Positions 38,633 through 63,950 of a stretch of 64,000 nucleotides of DNA are shown one piece after another. The translations under genes were made by a program, and so were the position numbers. Source of the stretch: Lota lota (taxonomy: Eukaryota > Chordata > Actinopteri > Gadiformes > Lotidae); assembly GCA_026745465.1 (NCBI GenBank), contig JACYXH010000772.1, positions 7,928,616-7,992,615 on the forward strand, written 5' to 3'. How positions within the stretch are numbered: the first letter of the stretch is position 1; every line of letters starts with the position of its first letter. The notes beneath the pieces were generated by a model, which was not told the DNA's origin, searched no databases, and saw only the letters and a list, made by a program, of their open reading frames with translations.

Positions 38633-41500
38633 TTAAAAGTGTATATATCGTCCAATTAAATATTCTGTAAGATAGTGTTCTATGAGATAGCGTGTGTGTA
38701 CCTGTGTCGCTGCTCTGTGTACGATGGAGTGTCTGACGGCTAACTTGTCGACGTCTCTGGCATATCCACCGCCTATGACTGTTGCTATGGGAATGCCTCT
38801 TGCCACCACAGTCTTCATCACATAAAGATCTCGCTGATACAACCCTGAGGAGAACCCTGAATGTTAGCTTAGCCTTACAGCAGCTAGACGTTAACAGCAG
38901 CTAGATGTTGGCCTTTAGGGATCCCTTTAATGGGGATCAAATGGCAAGCGATTAAGAGTGAACTTCTCCAAACACTAGCATTAAATATATCGTTATTTAC
39001 AAAGGGGGATCAAACCTATCTTTCCCAAAATGTGTCGTATAATATAATATATAACAAAAATAAATTATATTACATTTTTATAAAAATTAAATAAATAACC
39101 TGTGTCGGTGAGTCGGAGTCGTCCCAGGTCATCGTCATGGTGAGGGTCAACACCGGCGTCGTACAGAACCAGGTCGGGGCGGAACGAGTCCAGCAGCCCA
39201 GGTAGGTGTGCCTCAACTGGAAACATGCAGTTAAAAGGATTTAGAATATAGACTTTAGAATTCTAAATACGGTTTTAAATACAGGTCAGAATTCTAAATA
39301 CAGTTTTTATAATATGGACTTAAACCTGCACTATAACTTCTACTGCATACATTTACTCCATTATAAAAATAAATCTGAGCTAGAAAGTTTCTCAAGAAGA
39401 AAAGGTGCTAATCCATGAGTCAATCCATCCAGGGTATTTATCTATAAATAGCGATTCAGCAGAATTTGCTGATTTTCTGTAAACATGATGGATTTCTGTG
39501 TGTCAAGTGATTGTGCTGTTCCCACAAATTAATTTTAAGTATTTGGTTTGTCTTTAGAAATTAAACTTGGTATATCACATCATATACCCCTGCTAACCGT
39601 AGGAAAGCTATCTTACCTGTGGAGAGATACTGCCGGTCTTCGGTTCCGTCTGGCAAACTGACGTCCAGGTTGCTCCGTTGTTTATGCAGGGGAAAGTTCT
39701 TGTCGCCGTGAACTGAAAACGTAAAAACCCCTGGCTCGTCTTTAAAAATAAACGCAGTGCCATCGCCCTGTTGGGAGTCAGAGGTTAGTTTACAACTCAA
39801 ATGCGAGACTCACTTTAGTTCCTACCACTTAAGTTATTGCTCTAAACCCAGCTTTAATTCCTGAATTTCATGCCTAGAATTTAAAACTTTTCTACTTACC
39901 AAAAAATATGTATTGTTAAAAGTTTGCTTGGATTGTATTATTCTTAAAAATAACAGTTTATGCTGGTGGTGAGGTGAAATTAAAGCCTCCTAATGCCCCT
40001 ATGACAATTTTTAGTACAGTCAACAATACAGGCCGTACTGTTAACAATACAGGCCGTACTGTTAATACAATTATACACTACTCACCAAACAAATCAGGGG
40101 GAAGAAAATCAAGGTGGAGTCACCTGATGGGCATCCAGGTCCACGATTAGCACCTTCCTACCGGCGGGAGAGGAGGAGGATGAGGAAGGGGATGGAGAGG
40201 AGTTCCTAAGGTACTGTGCGGTGACTGCAAGGTCGTTGAGCAGACAGAACCCTGAGCCGTGGTCGGGGTAGGCGTGGTGTGTGCCCCCCGCGGTGCTGCA
40301 TGCCAAGCCACGCTCTAAAGCCACCTCCGCTGCCAGCAACGTACCGCCTACATACAGATGGTTTCTGTTTGAAATGACTATTCACAACAGAGTCTAAATA
40401 TAAAACTATACTAGTGGAAAAAAAGGATAGGGACAGAGAGATGGGCAAAATACCAGCATGGATAGAGGGAGTTGGGAGAAAGAATCAATAGACTCCCTAC
40501 TTTCATTCATTAGTATCAGAAGGCATTCTCACCGGTTTCATAGCGACATCGTCTCACTAAACCTTTGCTCCAGGGAAACCCGGTTCGTCTCTGGGCTTTC
40601 TCTTCTACCTTACCGTTCACAAAGTTCTTCACGTATTCCATAGTATGTACACAGTTCAGTATTTCCTCAGATACTAGCTCAGGTATCCAAACCTGGGGGA
40701 AATATAGGATTTGAATATTTTATATAAAAAATAAATAAATAAATAAACACATAATATAAGCAATGAAATGTATAAACATTTGCTTATTTACAAAGATTCA
40801 AGGCCACGTAATAAGTAGGATGCCACCAATATGTGATTATGGTCATATATTATATATTTTAAAAATGCTATAATTGTCAGATATTATCACCTGCTGTTCT
40901 GAGACGATTTGGTCTTGGAGGAGGAAGTGCAGGACCCGGGGAAACTTTCCCATCGGGAACCTGTGGTCGGGTGGGAGGTCACACACATACCTGCTGTGGT
41001 GGACTACCGGAAGTCCCCTGGAGTCAGGACTCACCTGGCAAGTGCAGGTGTGTAGGGGCAAATCAGGTGTTTTAAATTACAGAAACAGTGCAAGTCAAGG
41101 CAGAATAAAAGTACAATAACAAGTCCACATTCATATTCACATTCGATAACAAAAATATAAAATAACAATTTAGTGAATATAGTATAGAAGTGAATAAACT
41201 ACAGCTGGCTATTCGGGTAGGGAGATAAATACAATACAATATTTATGTAATATGTGAACAACGCAATTTATTGCTGTGTTCGCCACCATAAAACGGTACG
41301 TGGCTTAATTACTAAGCCCCTTTGGTAAATTATAACGTATCTGTGCAAAACTAAACATACTATGGTATTGACTCAAAAACTCTTACTTTTTCTGCGTGAA
41401 AGTCTCTGCATGTGAATGCAACTCCATCCAAATTGCCAAGCAGAAACGTGGGTCGTTTGGAGAAACTGAGTAAGATCTGCCTCATGTAAGTGATGTTCAT
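38633..41500 (-). CDS. hdac12: histone-deacetylase-fold protein, class IV/bacterial-like (seven coding exons)
   Basis: Exons in transcript order are 41500-41387, 41034-40891, 40692-40614, 40347-40124, 39767-39617, 39216-39100 and 38844-38633 (1,041 nt, 346 aa), all phase-consistent. The arginase/deacetylase fold is complete. It has LPVVHHSRYV and HRFPMGKF near the start, then the catalytic pair in GGTHHAYPDHGSGFC and zinc ligands in IVDLDAHQGDGTA. The third ligand is in LYDAGVDPHHDD, and the active-site tyrosine is in VIGGGYARDV. Hydrolysis of acyl-lysine or a small acylated amine is expected. It resembles bacterial deacetylases and the non-mammalian vertebrate HDAC12 more than HDAC11, whose motif is GGGFHH. 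The symbol rests on memory of that family. The last exon could instead splice at 38702 (CAG|GTACAC) to an unseen exon; the 22 residues after that point look non-homologous. The N-terminus MNITYMRQILLSFSKRPTFL is basic and hydrophobic and might be a mitochondrial presequence (inference). Confidence 0.8.
40022..40063. repeat. two perfect 21-bp tandem copies
   Basis: The unit beginning AACAATACAGGCCGTACTGT occurs twice head to tail with no change, in the fourth intron of the deacetylase gene. The unit is itself partly palindromic around the GGCC centre. Confidence 0.85.
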
Positions 41501-42746
<1,246 letters not shown>

Positions 42747-42895
42747 GTGCATGTGGGGTGGGGGGTGAGGGGTGGGTGAGTTCGTGTCTACATCATGGTG
42801 TCCTCTTGTAATCAAAACAGCGACGTGTTTTCTGAACACTAGAGAGAGGAGGGTGGATTTTTACATCAGACCTGTCTTTCAGAAATACCTGTCAA

Positions 42896-42897
<2 letters not shown>

Positions 42898-42968
<71 letters not shown>

Positions 42969-43020
42969 TAGACACACACATACATACATACATACATACA
43001 TACATAGACACACACATACG
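42898..43020 (+). repeat. (CA)33 plus (CATA)n microsatellite
   Basis: A pure CA tract to about 42964 continues into CATA/GACACA repeats to about 43020. Confidence 0.93.
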
Positions 43021-43858
43021 GAGCAAGCGGAAGGAATTTGCCACGCGTTAGTGAGGGTTGTCGAAGCGTGTTACAGCAGGTGAGGTGGAGGCTGTGTTGT
43101 CAGAGAGAATTAATTTGCAGTTGTTGTGGATGTGATGTGTCAGACACTGTCTTAGTATTTATATTAAAAAAAACACACAAAAAGGCTGTCCCTTGGTCAT
43201 ACAAACAGACCGACACACGATGATAACAGAATGCCAGTGTGGTAATTTAGTTTCATTACAGTAAATATAGGCCTACGTCTCCTCTGTCCATTGTGAGCTG
43301 AGTGTGCTCTCGGTCAGGTCATGTATCGTACGGGGCTTCAGGGAATGGAAACAAACATGACCTGTTATCAGCGCGTGCCGTCAACAGATGATGAAAATGA
43401 ATAGACACAAGACACCACTGACTAGCAGCAAATGTCTGAGGCTGTGTCAATGTTTTAACTCTAGATTGCTATTTCCTTACAATGTAACTATTGTATCTGT
43501 TAAAGGCAATGGTTTTGGTTTAATATGTTTTAGCATTTATGATGCGTGACAAATTTGACAAGTGGACAATAAATCGAGAATTCTCACATCTGTAATTCCA
43601 GTATTTAAAAAAACAATCAAAATAACATTGTTAGTGGTATGGATTTGTTTATGTTTGTCCAATGAATAATTGATAGTTAGTAAGTATAGATCCAAGCTTG
43701 TATGGGTTATAATGAAAGCAGTGTGGTGTTAAGTTCCCCTATGAATAACCTTTTCATTGGTTATTCAATTCGGTAAGGAAAAGTAGACTTTAGGTGATTG
43801 ATAGATGAAGATGGTTACGTTCCATTTTAAAGTTGAACATGTTAAGGTATTAGGTTAG

Positions 43859-43976
<118 letters not shown>

Positions 43977-44079
43977 CAGGCGTCTCCTAAACCATGTGGT
44001 AATGCAGGTGCATGTTGCTGCAACATTATTTGGCTCTGTCCCCTCTCCATACCAGAACTAGTTGACCTCGATAAACACA

Positions 44080-44290
44080 GGTTTCACTCCCCTTATTTTA
44101 AGATAAATGTTCCAGTCCTCTTACATTCAGATACAAGTTATAGTCCCCTCACATTTAGAAATGTGTTCCAGTCCCCTAATATTGAGATATCTGGTTATGC
44201 CCCCTTATTTCCAGCCCAATACATAGTCTCCATACTGTCATGGGTTCAGTCCCTCCCTTATATTCAGTAATGTGGTTCAGTCTTTACATA
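44080..44290 (+). repeat. degenerate ~35-bp minisatellite
   Basis: Five to six diverged units share TCCAGTCCCCTTACATTCAG then ATATGTG-like sequence. They differ by substitutions and small indels. Confidence 0.55.
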
Positions 44291-44993
44291 TTTAGTCATA
44301 TTTTTCAAATAGTAACCCCCCCCCCCCCCATATATAGAACATAACACACGTAATAACCACATTTCTAGTCAAACTTGGACAACGTGAAATGTGTCCGGAG
44401 TGTATCTTGCCTTTTTAATGTGACTTTCTATTCAAGAAAAACATGATATTCGATTTTTTTGGAATTGATTGCCTTTATCAATTATTTATCCCCTATGTGC
44501 ACGTTTCACAGAATGTCATGATGTTCTTTTGTTTTAACACAAAACACACTTTGGTACTGCAAGATGAGGTCTGAACTGGAATGATCCATATCCAACTGGA
44601 CTGCTGTCAGATGTCTGTCAACAGTTATGGGTTAGGTTGCAAAAGGCAAATACAATTTTATCTACAGTGAAATAGGAAACTAGTGTATTTGGGGGGGGGG
44701 GCGTTGTGAGGAGTAAAATATCTCCCCAGAGCTTGTGTCAATACATTGCCAAAGAGAAAGGAATATGTCAAAAATGCGAAGTATGCGGAATATGCGAACG
44801 AAATGGGAGAACTTTATCGGATTGTGACCCAGCAATTCAAATAACTGCAACTTTATTTGAAAGCTTTCTATTCCTGTTTGACGAGTTGTACCAATAGTTT
44901 ATAGCTGATTTTATGCAGCCTGCGTTGGGTCCACTGACATTCTTCTGGGATGGGGTCACGACCCCTGGGATGACCTCCGTAATGACCCCTGTT

Positions 44994-45022
44994 GATATCA
45001 GTCTGCTGTAGACTGATATCAA
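44994..45022. repeat. 12-bp perfect hairpin
   Basis: TGATATCAGTCT and its exact reverse complement AGACTGATATCA are separated by GCTGT. A 24-bp stem sequence with a 5-nt loop could form in RNA or DNA. No neighbouring gene explains it. Confidence 0.7.
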
Positions 45023-45059
45023 TTGTGACATACACACACATAAACTGTGTGTGTGTGTG

Positions 45060-45350
45060 TGTGCGCGCTCAGCATTAATGTACTGTATACCTGATATCCT
45101 ACTGTATATCTGACAGGAACAAACAGTCTTATCCTCTCACTGCTTTCTGCAGTGCTTCTGGTGGCAACGGCTGGACATCCAGACAGAACCACCCCCCCTA
45201 CCCCAACCCTAACCCTACCCACCCCCTAACTACACACACCCCATACCACATCCCGATTACCCGTTTTCAAATCAAATATGACAATTTGACATAGTCTGAA
45301 ACTCTGTGTGGACTGCTGCTGCCTGACTTTGCCAGGGAAAATATGTTTTT
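45060..45350. other. intergenic, C-rich patch, no gene
   Basis: Contains CCCCAACCCTAACCCTACCC-type low complexity at 45190-45240. No coding signal. Confidence 0.5.
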
Positions 45351-45550
45351 GCTCAATGAGGTCTTACCCTGGTTATAAATCAGATGTGTTATCTCAATGC
45401 GGTCTTTCCTTGGTAATAAATAGGAGATGTTTTATCTCAATGCTGTCTTTCCCTGGTAATAAATAAATTCAGTTTTAATCTGAATGCGGTCCATCCCTGT
45501 TAATAAATAACTGATGTTTTATCTCAATGCGGTCCTTCCCTGATAAAAAA
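45351..45550 (+). repeat. ~47-bp minisatellite, about 4.3 units
   Basis: Units share ATCTCAATGCGGTCTTTCCC, then TGGTAATAAATAA and GATGTTTT. Divergence between units is moderate. Confidence 0.8.
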
Positions 45551-47992
45551 TAAGTGGGTCTCTAAGCTGGGGATGCAGTCATACTTCTGCATCAGTGACT
45601 CTGAGCGTTATCCGCCAATAAGTCGCCAAAAGCCGCAAATTCAGTGACGTCTGAAGATGATTCACATGAATGTGAACCTCCTCAACTAGTCTGATGTGTG
45701 CATTACCTACGGCGGCTTCTGGCTACACAGGTGACATAGAGACCTACGGCAAACCTGAATGTAGTTAAACCTTCACAAGGAAGACTGTCCTTACACCTCC
45801 TATATCAAACCCCCCTTATCTGGCTGCATAATCTTTCGTAATGTATTTTTTGTGTGTGTGCGTGCGTGCATGCATGTGTGTTTGTGCATGCGCGTGTGAC
45901 TCTGTAATTAAGCTTGCAGGTTTTGTTTAAAGGCTTTTGAAGAGACTCGACTAATGGGAGTTCTGTGCCTCTACATCAGCCGTGCGTGCATAGATTACTA
46001 ATGTCTTCACATTAGTAATATAGTCCTGTTGCTTGGATTTTACCTTCTTCTGTTGTTGTTTTTTTACTGTTTCTATTGTACTCTATTTTGACTTCATTTG
46101 GTTGAGATTATGTTAAGATACACAAAGAAATCTTGCGAGAGGGCTAGTTCTGTTATTTAGAATTTTTTAATCACATGCTGTAATCCTGTTGAAAAATATC
46201 ATTCTGATGTTCATATGTAAACATTAGGCCCCTGTTAGGATTGAAGATAGGAGAGTTTCATACATCATGTCTGGAATTATTTCTTGAATATTCCCCCTGT
46301 CTCCTTTTGGGATCTGAAGATCAGAGAGAAAAATCTCTTTCTACCCATTTGTCTATTTATTCTTGTCTATTATTTTCTCATTTCTCTATCAAGTTATTAA
46401 CCGTCATGTTATATCACCCAAGCAGCCTTTAATGTGGATCCTATAACGTGTCCAGACTTCAATTATAGTGTAGCCGTATTCTGTACTTTTGTTTTTCATT
46501 AATAGTTTCTTTCCAGGCAATGTCGATCAGATGAAATGTTTCCTTAATTTTGTATTTTATTTTCTGCTGTCAACAGCAATTTAATGGACCAAGAAATCGG
46601 TCATTTAGTTAATGTCTATTATTTCAATACATGAGTAAAACCAATACATCTTTCACCTTGTTATCACATTTGTAATCAGTGCCCTCGCTGCATTTTTCTG
46701 TGCCTGTTGGCAACACATGTTAAAACGTTTAGATGTACTTTGTGTAATACCCATTCAGACATGAAACACACAAACACAGATACCAACAGCAAGGACATCA
46801 GGAATGTCATTCATTTGGAACAAAGACTCCGGAAACTATAAAACCTTCTGACCTCATGTACACACGCATCTTATCTCACTTATCAAACACACCACCGGGC
46901 ACACCGGCGACTAGCAAGGGCTCGGCCATCTAGATTTACTGGCTATAGTAGCGATCTTAGCTAAAAATAATTTATTTTGTTTGTTTCATTATTTGTATGT
47001 GGTCTTTTCTGGGTACCCTCCTATATCAGGTAGCAGTTTTGGTAAGACCAGGCATATGTTTGTTCGAATGACTGTTTAACTGAATAACTGAAATGTTTTA
47101 ATATAAAGACGAAAACAATGTTTAAAGGGGTGATTTGACAGCATTTCTGAGTGTTTTCTGAATGAGCGAGGCTGTTATCTCCCTTCTGGCTAGAACATTA
47201 TTCAAGTTAAAACAGTGATTTGATTTCTAGATGGATAAGAGGCGTGGCTGTCTGAAATGTTACGAGAGCGAATGAAATAATGTTGAATGAATTCACACAT
47301 TGGGCCAAAATAAATGTTCAGTTTTTTCTTGTTTTGCTGTGTTCAATAAGAGTGTCCAGGACTAACAACCAAACAAATTGCCACTGCTCCAATGTATGTC
47401 TTCTTGTGAAGAGTCATATATTTGTTATTCTCACAAAGCATTAGGTCCAACTTCCATATGACTTTAGTTAACGATACACAAATGAGAAAAATGAAAGCAG
47501 CTTTTCATTTTGATCAATAAAAATATTTAACTCATAGCATGATTTAGCAACTTCATTATTTTGTTTGAAGAACCTCTGATGTTTTTTTTATAATTATATA
47601 ATTTTATAATTAAATAATGATTTATTTATTAATGCCCCAATTTTGTTTAGATAAATTGGGTGTGACCATTGTCAGCCAGATGGTGGGGGCAATGGTGTTG
47701 GAGGCTTAGTTATGATGCTTGTGTGGCTTGGCTGTGGCTGCGCACGTTGAATCATCTACACGGTGATATCACACATTTTGCCGTTTCTCTTCTTTTTTTA
47801 ATCTAGAAAATGAAAAATACTCTGAAATGTGCCCATAGTTTAATGTGCTGAAACCAAACTGCAAGAACAGACAGACAGTGCAATAGTTAGACAGACTGAT
47901 AGAAAAAATAACGGACACGGTAAAACAGTCTGTCACTACCACCACCTATTTGTGTTTCTTGTTTCTTAACAAAAACAACTCTTGCTACTCAA
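45551..47992. other. AT-rich intergenic DNA, no gene seen
   Basis: No splice-bounded coding exon, RNA gene or recognised transposon could be supported over this 2.4 kb. GTGCGTGCATGC-type simple sequence occurs at 45850-45895. Confidence 0.5.
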
Positions 47993-48104
47993 CCCTCCCT
48001 CCCTCCCTCCCTCCCTCCCTCCCTCCCTCCCTCCCTCCCTCCCTCCCTCCCTCCCTCCCTCCCTCCCTCCCTCCCTCCCTCCCTCCCTCCCTCCCTCCCT
48101 CCCT
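47993..48104 (+). repeat. (CCCT)28 microsatellite with pyrimidine-rich flank
   Basis: A pure CCCT tetramer tract of about 112 bp leads into pyrimidine-rich sequence that persists to about 48600 (CTCTCT, TTTCTTTC, CTGTCTGT). Confidence 0.96.
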
Positions 48105-48899
48105 CTCTTCCCTCCCCTCCTTTCTCCTCCCCCTTTCATCTACCCACTCCTCCACATTCTCCCGGTTAGAGACGTAGGAATATCTGAGGACTTCAGAAGC
48201 ATTCAGGGATTTGCTGGAGAGTTGAACCCTGCATCGCCTTGCGATGGAATATCAGAACAACTAAGAGACCAGAGTCCACAATCTTACTGGACCTAACTTT
48301 ATTCTCTCTGTCTCTCTTCTTGTCTGCCCGTTTCTTTCTCTCTTTCACTCTCTGCCTGGTTCTCTTTCTTTCACTTTCTTTCACTTTCTTTCTTTTACTT
48401 TCTGTCAGTCTTTCTGCCTCCCTCTCGGTCTTAATCTTGTCTTGTCTGTCTGTCTGTTTCTGTCTCTGAATCTCTTGTTGGGCTCGTTCTCTGTCTCACT
48501 GCAATTCTTACTCTCTGTCCGTCTCTCTCTGTATCACTCCCTCTCTATCTCTCCCTGTCTGTTGCTCTATCGCTCTGGCTATATCTCTCCTCTCTTCTGT
48601 GATGTTTTGAGCTGTGTTCTGGGCTCATGTGTGGTAAACTCAGAAGACTTAAAGAACTTCTCAGCAGGTAAGAACTAATGTTCTGTCTTCACTAGACTTA
48701 CATTGTAGTTCTAGTTTGTTACATCCAGTAACATAGGACAGAGATAAACATTGAGAAACCATACTGATACCTTTAGTTATTAACTGTTTGGCAATACCTT
48801 AAGTGCGGATGATACCATTTTACCATCATCCTGTGTTTTTGCAAATGTACTACATATATCTATATATATATAGCTATATGTATGTATAGAGTATGAAAA

Positions 48900-48900
<1 letters not shown>

Positions 48901-48932
<32 letters not shown>
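48901..48932 (+). repeat. (TG)16 microsatellite
   Basis: Pure TG tract of about 32 bp. Confidence 0.93.
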
Positions 48933-48933
<1 letters not shown>

Positions 48934-49427
48934 CTCAAGGTCAGCATGAGAACCAGATGCAGCGTTCTCAGGGAGCTCTCGTAGATAAGACGTCTGGTTG
49001 TTCTGAGGTCTCCATGTAAAGCGTTTCCCCCTCTTCTCCTGTCATAGCCAGTTTAACCTCTTGCTGCTCGACGCCAACCCTAGCCTTATACAGAGGGTCT
49101 AAAATGAACCCCTAACTTATAATTTGACAAAAATCTGAAAAATTGACCATTACCAAATGGTAAAATCTGTTCGATAGTTGTTCAATTTTGGCCCTGCCTG
49201 TACATCTTTAGTCTGTCTGGACCGTACGTCTTGCTAGTTTGAAAAGGTAAAGGAAAAACATTACGTTTTTGGTTTGGATACAAGCGCTAACCCTCTCGTA
49301 ACCACAGCAACCTGATTTCCAATGTCCCTCCATGTGGAATGGGATGGCGGACAGCCTCAGGTGTGTATTCCGAGCGGCGGTAATGACGGGGTGAGCCGGA
49401 CACTAAGAGCTGTCGGTAGCAGCGCGG

Positions 49428-49521
49428 CTTCTTCTTCTTCTTCTTCTTCTTCTTCTTCTTCTTCTTCTTCTTCTTCTTCTTCTTCTTCTTCTTCTTCTTC
49501 TTCTTCTTCTTCTTCTTCTTC
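49428..49521 (+). repeat. (TTC)31 trinucleotide repeat
   Basis: A pure GAA/TTC tract of about 94 bp lies inside an open frame (49322-49720) that reads poly-Ser. Long GAA/TTC tracts can form triplex DNA. The surrounding frame has no recognised homology. Confidence 0.95.
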
Positions 49522-49750
49522 TGATAAATGGTGTAGTAGTGGATTGGAGTCAGATGTCACCATGGCAACGTGCATGGGCAAGTCTGGGCGTGAGTGGCTC
49601 GAGCCAGATGTTCTCGTCACGTGGAAACGATCCTTGCACGTGGTGGTGGTCGGTCACGGCCCAGGGGTGCTGGTTTCTTTCATGCTTCAGCGGGATAATG
49701 TAGACATACAGCAGTGTTAATGTAGGAGTAATGTTGCCATAATGAAAAGA

Positions 49751-49871
49751 TAATAATGCAGTGATTGTGTGAGAAAATGTAGCAATAATGTAGTCATTGT
49801 GCGGAAAATGTAATGATGTAGAATCAACCTCATATTAGTTCATTTTCTCTACACAATCACTGCATTGTTAT
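49751..49871. repeat. fold-back element with ~30-bp arms
   Basis: TAATAATGCAGTGATTGTGT continuing to GAGAAAATG (49751-49779) is mirrored by 49841-49871. The reverse complement reads ATAACAATGCAGTGATTGTG then TAGAGAAAATG. There is one mismatch and one indel, with a loop of about 60 bp. Further AATGTAG words follow to 49990. Confidence 0.7.
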
Positions 49872-50100
49872 ATCTACAATGAGCTAATGTATAAACAATG
49901 TATTAGCAATGTAGAGAAAATGTTGATAATTAATGTAGAGATACTACTGTAATAGTTTAGAGATAATGTCAAGGCAATGTTGTGGTATAGTGTAACAGTG
50001 TCAACTTATTTAGAGGTCTGACGTAAACAGACGTTTGTCCTTCAGTTGTTATACTCCATCTTGTTGGGGTTTAATATGTGAAAGAATACAATCTCTGATG

Positions 50101-50140
50101 TTCCTCTTTGTTTATTTCAGGTAAACAACGCTATTTCAGG
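50101..50140 (+). repeat. duplicated acceptor-like sequence before the first stard13 coding exon
   Basis: TATTTCAGGTAAACAACGC is followed directly by TATTTCAGGTTAATGC. Two AG acceptors are therefore 19 bp apart (AG ending at 50120 and 50139). Both lie in the untranslated leader. Confidence 0.45.
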
Positions 50141-50250
50141 TTAATGCTGCCTGATCTGGGAGCAGAACAATGGTGGACCTTCACCCCAAGCGCCACCAAA
50201 CAAGATGCGTTCACGTCTTCAGTTATGACAGACTGTGAGAGAGGGACCGC

Positions 50251-61700
<11,450 letters not shown>

Positions 61701-62129
61701 GTAAGAGATGGTTTTACAATGGATTTGAATGGTTTGGCAGTTGTCACAATCATAATTTCACCACATCAATTTGGGACAAATAATCCTCCACACTATTTCA
61801 ACTTATATGTTTTTGGTTATTTATTTAATGGTACAATAATACATTTTAGGCCTTCTGGCATATGTTGCTTTTGGACACAGCATTCACTTATTTTTTATTT
61901 GCTCTTCATTGTTTCATAGAAGTATGAGAAAATACATTTAATTATATACAAAGTACAAAAACAAGAACAAGCAATGTAAAAAAAAACAATCCCTTCCAAA
62001 TCCTTTCTGTTCATTTACGACAGGCTCTGTCATTTATATGACCAAAAGAGCTAACAAAAAATCTGCTGCCATGCATGGCTTTATGTTAAGAAAGTTCATT
62101 TTACTGAGGGAGTATTGTGGGTTTTGGCT

Positions 62130-62215
62130 GAAACAGTGTTTTAGTTGCATGTCGAACACCCTAACCACTAGACTATCCTACTTCTTTGTTGTGGTTGTGA
62201 GCCCTTATTGCCAGG
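62130..62215 (-). mobile_element. SINE head fragment
   Basis: On the minus strand it reads AGTAGGATAGTCTAGTGGTT then AGGGTGTTCGACATGC, the same A-box head as the SINE at 21211. The rest is missing. Confidence 0.6.
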
Positions 62216-62334
62216 TGTCAAAGTGCTGACAGGTGTCCAAGTAGACAGTGTGTGTTTTAGACTGCCTGTATTCCCCTGGTGGCAAGGGAGGGGTTCAAAT
62301 TAGGCCATGCCATCTCATTGTTGCTGTCTGGCTG

Positions 62335-62498
<164 letters not shown>

Positions 62499-62642
62499 CA
62501 GCTGTGAGCGTTCAGTGACGGAAGCCATTGAAGGCTCAGGTTGCTACACATGTGTCACATGTGAAGACAGTGTAATGGTTCCGCACAAGTGTCAATTAGT
62601 GATCTGGTGAGATTCTCTAAACAGTGTGCTCTAACCACGATG

Positions 62643-62700
62643 CTAGGCTAGGCTAGGCTAATGTGTTGTCCCAACATGCTAGATTAGGCTAATGGCCCAG
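62643..62700 (+). repeat. short GGCTA pentamer repeat
   Basis: GCTAGGCTAGGCTAGGCTAA is followed by a further GATTAGGCTAA copy. Small tandem array. Confidence 0.6.
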
Positions 62701-63661
62701 CCCCACTGGGCATCGTGGCCTATTGACTTTGTATTGGACACGACTAACCCGTGGCGCAAAGGATCATGGGACAGCTCACGGCGGGGCAACGACTTGCACC
62801 GCAGCGAAAGGGGAGGGACAACAATTGAACTGGTTACCTTTATGCAAGTAACATGGCAATTCGGGCGCGTTCGACCATGTGATTGAAGTATCTACATCCA
62901 GTGCTCACTGGCGGACTCGTGTTGTCTTTCATGTCCTGGTTTGAAGCAAACGACAAAAAGAGAGGCAGCCACAGGATGCCTCAGGAGTTGCCATGGTCCG
63001 GTGGAGCTGTAGCGCAATGTGTGGTCCTGGCCACGCGTGTGAGCTACATTTTCTGCAATTGGTCACACCTCATTCTCCAGGGGCCAACCACGGGGATTGA
63101 TGACATCACCGCTCTGCTAAATGTCAACAGAAGAATCTCGTTTCTTTTGTAAGACTATTTTTACGTGCAAATTCCTTTCTTTTTTTTATATAAAGTTTGT
63201 GTATTTAGCAAGGAATATATTTTTGGGCTAAAATGTGCAGTGCTTCATTAGCCTCAAAGTGTGGGTGTAACCTGGGCCTTGTCATGACCAGAGATGTAAT
63301 CAGTTAGACCTCATTTGTTTTGAATTGAGATGATCCAATCGTCATAAACCCGAGAGCACAGGGGGTGGGGGGTGTGGAGCTGGCAGGGGTCTCAAGGAAT
63401 CGTGCCGGCGGTTCTAGTTTCACAGCTGGGTGAGGGGGGCCGGGGGGGGAGGCAGTGGGAGAGGGTCGTTTTTACTACCTCGCCAGGGGGGAACCAGATG
63501 GTCCGCAGTATCCCGGGCCAGCAGAGAACATTCCTGGGCTCCGGGTCCTGAATGGCGAAGCCGCAGTGACATACCCCCTGTAGCAATGTCCACTACTACA
63601 CGCCACCTAGGTGGCTTTCCTTAGGCTCCTCCAAACCAATGGACACAGGGTGGTGATGTTG

Positions 63662-63950
63662 AACCGGTTTATTGTAAAGGTTGCATAGGCTGAGGCATGC
63701 AGCTCTTGCTGCCATGCCGGAAAGCTCTCCCTGAGTGTGTGTGGTGGTGGCTGGTTTAACCTGTGCACACTGATTGCTCAATGTGCAACAGGTGTGCAGC
63801 CTCACCCAGCTCCAGACTCCAATCAGTCTGACTCGGGCCAGGTGAGGCTGCTTAAACCAGCCACCATCCACACACACTCAGGGAGAGCTTTCCGGCATGG
63901 CAGCAACATCTGCATGCCTCATCCTATGCAACCTTTACAATAAACCGGTT
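63662..63950. mobile_element. 289-bp near-palindromic fold-back element
   Basis: The ends are AACCGGTTTATTGTAAAGGT on the left and the exact reverse complement on the right. About 105 bp of each arm match with only a few differences near positions 29, 43-45 and 84 of the arm. A second inner pair (GCAGCCTCAC and GTGAGGCTGC) makes the centre foldable too. No open frame is present. This is typical of a fold-back MITE. A clear target-site duplication was not found. No other sequence up to the window edge is recognised. Confidence 0.85.

Noticed and set aside
44994-45022. Hairpin as a transcription terminator or microRNA
   Set aside because: The stem is only 12 bp, too short for a microRNA precursor, and rho-independent terminators are not expected in a vertebrate.
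49322-49720. Plus-strand frame with a long serine run
   Set aside because: The serines come from a (TTC)31 repeat; the flanks have no recognised domain and no clear splice fit, so it was kept only as a repeat.
63392-63586. Frames on both strands in a GC-rich stretch near the right edge
   Set aside because: Short, no known motif; GC-richness alone explains the open frames.
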